Below are positions 6,118 to 10,276 of a stretch of 10,276 nucleotides of DNA, one piece after another. The stretch spans positions 1 through 10,276 of the forward strand of contig JAVEEB010000167.1 of the NCBI GenBank assembly GCA_030840665.1, written 5' to 3'. Below the pieces are notes generated by a model that made no database searches, was not told the origin of the DNA, and saw only the letters and a list, made by a program, of their open reading frames with translations. Both the position numbers and the translations under genes were made by a program. Position 1 is the first letter of the stretch. Each line of letters starts with the position of its first letter. The stretch is from Frankiaceae bacterium. GTDB lineage: Bacteria > Actinomycetota > Actinomycetes > JAVEEB01.

Positions 6118-6930
6118 TCAGCTCGCGCGCACCAACCGGCCACGCCGGCGGGAGCGCACAAGGGCGATCGGAAAGACGAGGCCGAGGCCGCCGGCGACCG
6201 GGAGGGCGGAGGTCGCTGGGGCCGAAAACTTTTCCACCGCCGTGGGCACGCGCAGGCCCTTCCAATGGGACGCCGGCCACATGACGAGGACTGCGCGCCC
6301 GACCACCGAATCGATCGGAATCGTGCCGAACTCCCGTCCGTCGCGCGAGTCACCCCGGTTGTCGCCCATGACCAGCAGTTGCCCCTTGGGTACGGTCACC
6401 GACGTGAAGCTCAGTCTGAGCGAGCTGGTCGTGTTGACTCCCTGCGTATACGCCGTCTCGTCGAGTGGCTGGCCGTTGATGAGGAAGTGATCGCTGGCGT
6501 CACAGCAGCTCACGACATCGCCCGGCAAACCCACGACCCGCTTGATGAAATCGGTGCCCGACGGCGCGAGGCCCACGAACTGGCCGAACCTCTTGAAGGC
6601 GCGCTTCACGGGGTTGGTCGGCATCGTCGGCTTGCTCAGCTCTGGCCAGCCTCCGGTGCGCTTGAACACGACGACCTCGCCGCGGTGCGGGTCGCGGAAG
6701 TCGTACACGAGCTTGTTGGTCATGACCCGGTCCCAAGTCATGATGGTCGATTCCATCGACGCGCTCGGGATGACGAACGCCTGAAAGGCGAACGTCTTGA
6801 TGAGCACCGCCAGCACGACGGCCAGCGCAATGAGCAGCGGCAGTTCTTGCCAAAAGCCCAGCCGTTTGCGCTTCCGCGGCGCGACCGAAGCGTTCTCGAC
6901 CCTGTCAGACGCGACGCCGTCGGTCCCCAT
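6118..6930 (-). CDS. lepB: Signal peptidase I, copy 2
   Basis: Membrane-bound serine peptidase that removes signal peptides from Sec- and Tat-exported proteins; active site outside the membrane. 270 residues from the ATG at 6930. An N-terminal basic segment and a membrane helix (about 31-50) precede the catalytic Ser58-Met59 in VIPSASMEST. Lys130 in FIKRVVGLPGD is the general base and VMGDNR (about 187-192) is the third conserved box. Asn/Cys-Cys segment VSCCDASD and FRDPHRGEVVVF are typical of actinobacterial forms. A second hydrophobic stretch near the C-terminus (about 243-258) is followed by an Arg-rich tail, giving an N-in/C-in topology. I prefer the ATG because GGGGG lies five bases before it; an in-frame GTG at 6936 is the alternative. 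It follows copy 1 by 15-21 bases, so the two are probably co-transcribed. Confidence 0.93.
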   Translation of the reverse strand: MGTDGVASDRVENASVAPRKRKRLGFWQELPLLIALAVVLAVLIKTFAFQAFVIPSASMESTIMTWDRVMTNKLVYDFRDPHRGEVVVFKRTGGWPELSKPTMPTNPVKRAFKRFGQFVGLAPSGTDFIKRVVGLPGDVVSCCDASDHFLINGQPLDETAYTQGVNTTSSLRLSFTSVTVPKGQLLVMGDNRGDSRDGREFGTIPIDSVVGRAVLVMWPASHWKGLRVPTAVEKFSAPATSALPVAGGLGLVFPIALVRSRRRGRLVRAS

Positions 6931-6951
6931 GTCCACCCCCGTCAGCCGACG

Positions 6952-7899
6952 TCAAGCAGCAGGACGTCGAAGCCGCCGCCGGCGACGAGCGCGCAGCCCG
7001 GCGAGGGGCAGCACGAGGGCGACGGCGCCCAACGACGGCACCGCACCCATCGCGCCGGACGGGGGCGTCGAGAACTGCTCGACGGTCGCCGGGACACGCA
7101 GGCCCTTCCAGTGCTCCCGCGGCCACATGACGAAGACGGCGCGGCCCACGACCTTGTTGATCGGGACAGTGCCGAAGACGCGCGCGTCACTCGAGTGCTC
7201 GCGGTTGTCGCCCATGACGAACAGCTCGCCGGCCGGCACCGTGACCGGGCCTTTCCAGCCCATCTGCGCGGAGCTGCCTTGCACATACGCGGACTCGTCG
7301 AGTGGCTGGCCGTTGACCAGCATCCGGTTCTGCGCGTCACAGCAGGCAATGGTGTCGCCGGGCAAACCGATGACCCGCTTGATGAAATCAGTGCCCGACG
7401 GCACGAACCCGATGAACTTCCCGGCGTCCTGGATGGCGCGGCCGAGGCTGCTCTTCGGCACATCCATGTTGGTCAGTTCGGGCCACGCACCGGTGCGCTC
7501 GAACACGACAACCTCGCCGCGGTGCGGGTCGCGGAAGTCGTACACGAGCTTGTTGGTCATGACCCGGTCGTTCGTCATGATGGTCGATTCCATCGACTCG
7601 CTCGGGATGACGAAGGCCTGGAACGCAAACGTCTTGATGAGGACGGCCAAGACAACCGCCAGAGCGACGAGGAGCGGCAATTCCTGCCAGAAGGTCAGCG
7701 GCTTGCGCTTGGCCTTCCGCGCCACCACACCCGGAGCCGCGACGCCCTCAACGGTGGCTGGCGCCACAACGTCAGACCCATCGGGCGCCTCGACCACGGT
7801 CGAAGCGGCAAGAGGCGCGCCCACCTCGGGGATCGGCTCATCCTGACGGCGGTGCTTGCCGCCCTCGTCCGGGACCGTCATACGCGCATCGTCCGACAT
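6952..7899 (-). CDS. lepB: Signal peptidase I, copy 1
   Basis: Same enzyme family as the next gene downstream: leader-peptide serine protease of the cytoplasmic membrane. 315 residues. A cytoplasmic tail of about 65 residues, acidic then Ala/Val-rich, precedes the basic RKAKRK stretch and the membrane helix (about 72-92). Catalytic Ser102-Met103 is in VIPSESMEST, Lys174 in FIKRVIGLPGD, and the MGDNREHSSDAR box is at about 229-240. A C-terminal hydrophobic segment and an Arg-rich end follow. The ATG at 7899 has AGGAG four bases upstream (7904-7908) and lies inside the 3' end of ccsB, overlapping it by 22 bases, so translation is likely coupled. An ATG six codons later has no ribosome site. The frame stays open upstream through ccsB, but that part is a shadow of ccsB. 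The long N-terminal tail is the main difference from copy 2. Confidence 0.93.
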   Translation of the reverse strand: MSDDARMTVPDEGGKHRRQDEPIPEVGAPLAASTVVEAPDGSDVVAPATVEGVAAPGVVARKAKRKPLTFWQELPLLVALAVVLAVLIKTFAFQAFVIPSESMESTIMTNDRVMTNKLVYDFRDPHRGEVVVFERTGAWPELTNMDVPKSSLGRAIQDAGKFIGFVPSGTDFIKRVIGLPGDTIACCDAQNRMLVNGQPLDESAYVQGSSAQMGWKGPVTVPAGELFVMGDNREHSSDARVFGTVPINKVVGRAVFVMWPREHWKGLRVPATVEQFSTPPSGAMGAVPSLGAVALVLPLAGLRARRRRRLRRPAA

Positions 7900-8984
7900 C
7901 CGTCTCCTGCTGAGCTCGACTGGCACGTACTCACGCTGATCGCGGCTTTGGTGACGCCACCGTAGGAGTGCTTGCCCACGAAAACGAGGTTGATGAGGAA
8001 ATAGTTCGCCATGAGGCAGCCGAAGGCGACGAGCGAGATGGTCGACGCCTGCTTGCGCCAGCCGGCGGTTGTGCGCGCGTGGAGGTAGGCGGCGTACACC
8101 AGCCAGGTCACGAACGACCACGTTTCCTTCGGATCCCAGCCCCAGTAGCGACCCCAGGCCGACTCGGCCCAGACCGCGCCGGCGATGACCGCGAACGTGT
8201 AGATCGGGAACGCGAACGCGACCAACTTGTATTCGACCCGGTCCAGCGTCTTCGCCGGCGCCAGGCGCACGGCCATCGACACGAAGCCGCGCGTCGGGGC
8301 CTTGCCTGCGGCGTCCAGCGCTTCGTAGCGACGGCGCACCAGGTGCATCACGGCCACGACGCCGGCCACCATCAACGCGCCGGTCGCCGTGAGGATCGCG
8401 GTGACGTGCACGAGCAGCCAGTACGACTTCGACAGGATCGGGACCAGCGGGCCGGCCGCCGAATACAGCGCCATGCCCGCGACCAGCAGGTAGATGGTGA
8501 CCGGCATCATCACCCAGAGCCCGAGATAGCGCACCTGCTTGGTGATCAGCAGCGCGAGGTACACGGTGACGGCGACCAGCGAGACGGCCAGCGAGAACTC
8601 GTACATGTTGCCCCACGGCACGTGACCCGCCGCGAACGCGCGCGTCAGGACGGCGCCGATGTGCAGCAGCCAGCCGACGACGGTGGCGCCCACGGCGGCG
8701 ATGCCGAGGTGGACGGGCCAGCGCCGCTCGGGCGCGGCCGGCGGCTCGACCGGCGGCACCACGGATTCACCGACGCCCGACCAGGCGCCTACGAGGACCG
8801 GTTGCCGTGCCTGCGCCTCGACGGTCGCGGGCGTCGAGGCAGTCGCGGGGGTCGCGGCAGTGGCGACCGCGCCGCGCGTGCCGTAGGCGTATTCGAGCGC
8901 GAAACCGATCATGGCGAGGAAGTACGCGAGGAGCGTCCACTGGAACAGGTGGTTCGAGAGGCCAGACCATTCGAGCTTGGTCAC
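7878..8984 (-). CDS. ccsB: Cytochrome c biogenesis protein CcsB (CcsA/ResC-type haem handler)
   Basis: Polytopic membrane subunit of the System II cytochrome c maturation machine; with ResB it carries haem across the membrane and presents it to apocytochrome c. 368 residues. A first membrane helix (about 14-33) is followed by an Ala/Thr/Pro-rich linker (about 35-88) and then the conserved core with GHVPWGNMYEFS (120-131). The Trp-rich haem-binding WWD motif is W277-G-R-Y-W-G-W-D-P-K-E-T-W289. Candidate haem-ligand histidines include His108, His193 and His302, the last in YLHARTT. Family members normally finish at about HSYGGV (residue 344); here 24 Cys/Ser-containing residues follow, overlapping lepB copy 1. 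The GTG start overlaps the resB stop as GTGA (8981-8984) and has AGGAGG seven bases upstream. Identity is very sure. Confidence 0.93.
   Translation of the reverse strand: MTKLEWSGLSNHLFQWTLLAYFLAMIGFALEYAYGTRGAVATAATPATASTPATVEAQARQPVLVGAWSGVGESVVPPVEPPAAPERRWPVHLGIAAVGATVVGWLLHIGAVLTRAFAAGHVPWGNMYEFSLAVSLVAVTVYLALLITKQVRYLGLWVMMPVTIYLLVAGMALYSAAGPLVPILSKSYWLLVHVTAILTATGALMVAGVVAVMHLVRRRYEALDAAGKAPTRGFVSMAVRLAPAKTLDRVEYKLVAFAFPIYTFAVIAGAVWAESAWGRYWGWDPKETWSFVTWLVYAAYLHARTTAGWRKQASTISLVAFGCLMANYFLINLVFVGKHSYGGVTKAAISVSTCQSSSAGDGCRTMRV
7904..7908 (-). promoter_or_regulatory. Ribosome binding site of lepB copy 1
   Basis: AGGAG on the minus strand lies four bases before the ATG at 7899 and within the ccsB coding region. 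The spacing is short but it is the only site nearby, and it selects 7899 over the ATG at 7881. Confidence 0.6.
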
Positions 8985-10276
8985 GCGTGACCCTCCTTGC
9001 CGTCTGCGCCGGACATGTGCGCAACGAGCTCCGCGAACTCGTCCTCGAAGCTGTCGCCTTCGCGGCGCGAAAGGCCGCCGACCTCCACCACGCTAGCTCC
9101 CTTGTCGTCGCCGGTTATTCGCGCCCACACCCGTCGTCGGCTGACGAACAGGGATAACAAAAGCCCGACGACCATAACGATCGCCGCGAGCAGGGCCGTG
9201 CGCTTGCCTGGATCATGGTTGATCGACAACTGCGTCCAGTTGGTCCAGCCGGCGAACGTGGCCGTGTAGCCGTTGGGCAGCGTCCACGACTCGCCGACCT
9301 TGAGGGTCTTCGTGAGCGGCGCGCCCTTGTCGAGGAACGGCATCATCTTCGAGGTGTCGAGCGTGTACACGGTCTGCGACGAACCGCGTTCGTTGAGGTC
9401 GCCGTGAAACGCCAGCAGGGTGACGCGCGGGTCGTTGGGCGCGGGGAAGGACGATGACCCGTCCTCGGTCCAGGTCGGCGAGAACGTCGCGCTGAACGCC
9501 AGCTGCTCGGGCTTGGCCAGCTTGACCTTCACCGCGCCGGTCGAGGTGAGGTTGTTGTCCCCGGCGTTGGGCCGCGTCGGTTCCGTGTCGTTGTACACGA
9601 CGTTTCCGGACGGGTCCCGTACGACGACGTGCAGCGCGAAGCCGTGGCCGATGAGGTAGACGTTCGTCGGCCCGTCGAGGAAACCCGACGGCACGCCGAG
9701 CGGGTGGTTGGGGCTGATGACCGCCTGCCTCGGCGCGGCATCCGGGCTGGGCCGCCACGTCACGGTGGCGCCGAAGTCCGACGGCTCCCCCGTGTCGAGG
9801 TACGTCGCGTCGAACCCATCCAGGTGCACGCTGAACGGCTCGATCCCCCGCACGTCGACCACGCGACCACGGTCGAACGCGTTGTACTGACCCGGAATGT
9901 TGGCGAACGTCTGCCCCTGCACCAGCACCACACTGCCCTTGTAACCGAACAGTCCGCCGGCGGCGATCCCGATCAGCAGCAGCACGAGCGCGTAGTGGAA
10001 CAGCAGGTTGCCCCACTCGCGGACATAGCCCTTCTCGGCGCACACGGCGTCGTCGCGCACGACTGTGCGCCAGCGACGCCGGCGCATAGCGGCCGCGAGC
10101 CGTTCCCGTTCAGCGTCCGGATCAAGACCTGTCGTGTACGACGAGAAATACGCGAGCCGGCTCAAATTTCGGGGAGCGCCGGGCGGTGGCATCCCGACGG
10201 TCGCGAGGTGCTGGCGCAGCCGCGGGACCACGCAACCCACCAAAGAAATGAACAGCAGCAGGTAAACCGCGGCGAA
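8981..10276 (-). CDS. resB: Cytochrome c biogenesis protein ResB (5' end outside the window)
   Basis: Partner of CcsB in System II cytochrome c maturation: a membrane protein with a large extracytoplasmic domain that helps move haem and keep apocytochrome reduced. 431 residues are visible and the frame is open to the right edge. The edge falls in membrane segment FAAVYLLLFISLVGCVVPR, a conserved stretch found well after the start of the protein, so one or two helices and the true start are missing. An in-frame TTG at 10243 is therefore not the start. Next come LSRLAYF, a charged cytoplasmic stretch, a helix (LLFHYALVLLLIGIAAGGLF), a roughly 230-residue outer domain and a last helix (LLAAIVMVVGLLLSLFV) with a short charged tail. 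The stop overlaps the ccsB start by 4 bp. A CcdA/thioredoxin-like gene would be expected further upstream but lies outside the window. Confidence 0.93.
   Translation of the reverse strand, partial: FAAVYLLLFISLVGCVVPRLRQHLATVGMPPPGAPRNLSRLAYFSSYTTGLDPDAERERLAAAMRRRRWRTVVRDDAVCAEKGYVREWGNLLFHYALVLLLIGIAAGGLFGYKGSVVLVQGQTFANIPGQYNAFDRGRVVDVRGIEPFSVHLDGFDATYLDTGEPSDFGATVTWRPSPDAAPRQAVISPNHPLGVPSGFLDGPTNVYLIGHGFALHVVVRDPSGNVVYNDTEPTRPNAGDNNLTSTGAVKVKLAKPEQLAFSATFSPTWTEDGSSSFPAPNDPRVTLLAFHGDLNERGSSQTVYTLDTSKMMPFLDKGAPLTKTLKVGESWTLPNGYTATFAGWTNWTQLSINHDPGKRTALLAAIVMVVGLLLSLFVSRRRVWARITGDDKGASVVEVGGLSRREGDSFEDEFAELVAHMSGADGKEGHA
8992..8997 (-). promoter_or_regulatory. Ribosome binding site of ccsB
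   Basis: A full AGGAGG on the minus strand lies seven bases before the GTG at 8984, inside the last codons of resB. It supports the GTG start and efficient re-initiation after resB. Confidence 0.8.

Noticed and set aside
6088..7965. 625-codon plus-strand open frame across both lepB genes
   Set aside because: It is the antisense shadow of two proteins with complete signal peptidase motifs. Its internal repetition only mirrors the lepB duplication.
7900..8616. Long N-terminal extension of lepB copy 1 through ccsB (554 codons in total)
   Set aside because: The extra part is an out-of-frame reading of ccsB. The AGGAG-preceded ATG at 7899 gives a normal signal peptidase.

Overview
High-GC DNA with GTG starts, GTGA start/stop overlaps, a DUF222/13E12-type HNH protein, System II (ResB/CcsB) cytochrome c maturation and a UbiD-UbiA pair next to it. 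Together these point to an actinomycete (Actinomycetota). The UbiA/UbiD pair without men genes fits a lineage that makes menaquinone by the futalosine route, but genus cannot be fixed from this window.

Layout. 1-390 (+) is the 3' end of an HNH endonuclease-like DUF222-family gene. 391-636 is noncoding and holds a tandem duplication that copied the last codons and downstream flank of the neighbouring ubiA. 637-3071 (-) is a translationally coupled ubiD-ubiA operon (prFMN-type decarboxylase and membrane prenyltransferase). A 113-bp divergent promoter region follows. Then come three plus-strand genes: a PPOX-like flavin enzyme (3185-3805), an aldo/keto reductase (3960-4904) and an S66 LD-carboxypeptidase (4993-6039). 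A long hairpin at 6046-6108 separates these from a minus-strand operon whose transcription order is resB (partial, runs off the right edge), ccsB, lepB copy 1, lepB copy 2 (6118-10276). resB/ccsB share a 4-bp overlap, ccsB/lepB1 a 22-bp overlap, and lepB1/lepB2 are 15-21 bp apart depending on the start.

How the genes fit together. ResB and CcsB attach haem to apocytochrome c outside the membrane. UbiD and UbiA act in quinone (probably menaquinone) synthesis. Both supply the respiratory chain, and their proximity is a recurring actinobacterial arrangement. The two signal peptidases I are the unusual passengers of the cytochrome c operon; they cleave signal peptides of exported proteins. The three plus-strand genes are accessory metabolic or cell-wall genes with no visible link to the rest.

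No phage, CRISPR, insertion sequence, rRNA or tRNA was seen. I found no new defence or biosynthetic system. The points most worth a second look are the ubiA 3'-end duplication, the absence of a UbiX gene beside ubiD-ubiA, the paired signal peptidases coupled to ccsB (with a patch of near-identical DNA between them), the CcsB C-terminal extension, and the hairpin at 6046-6108.
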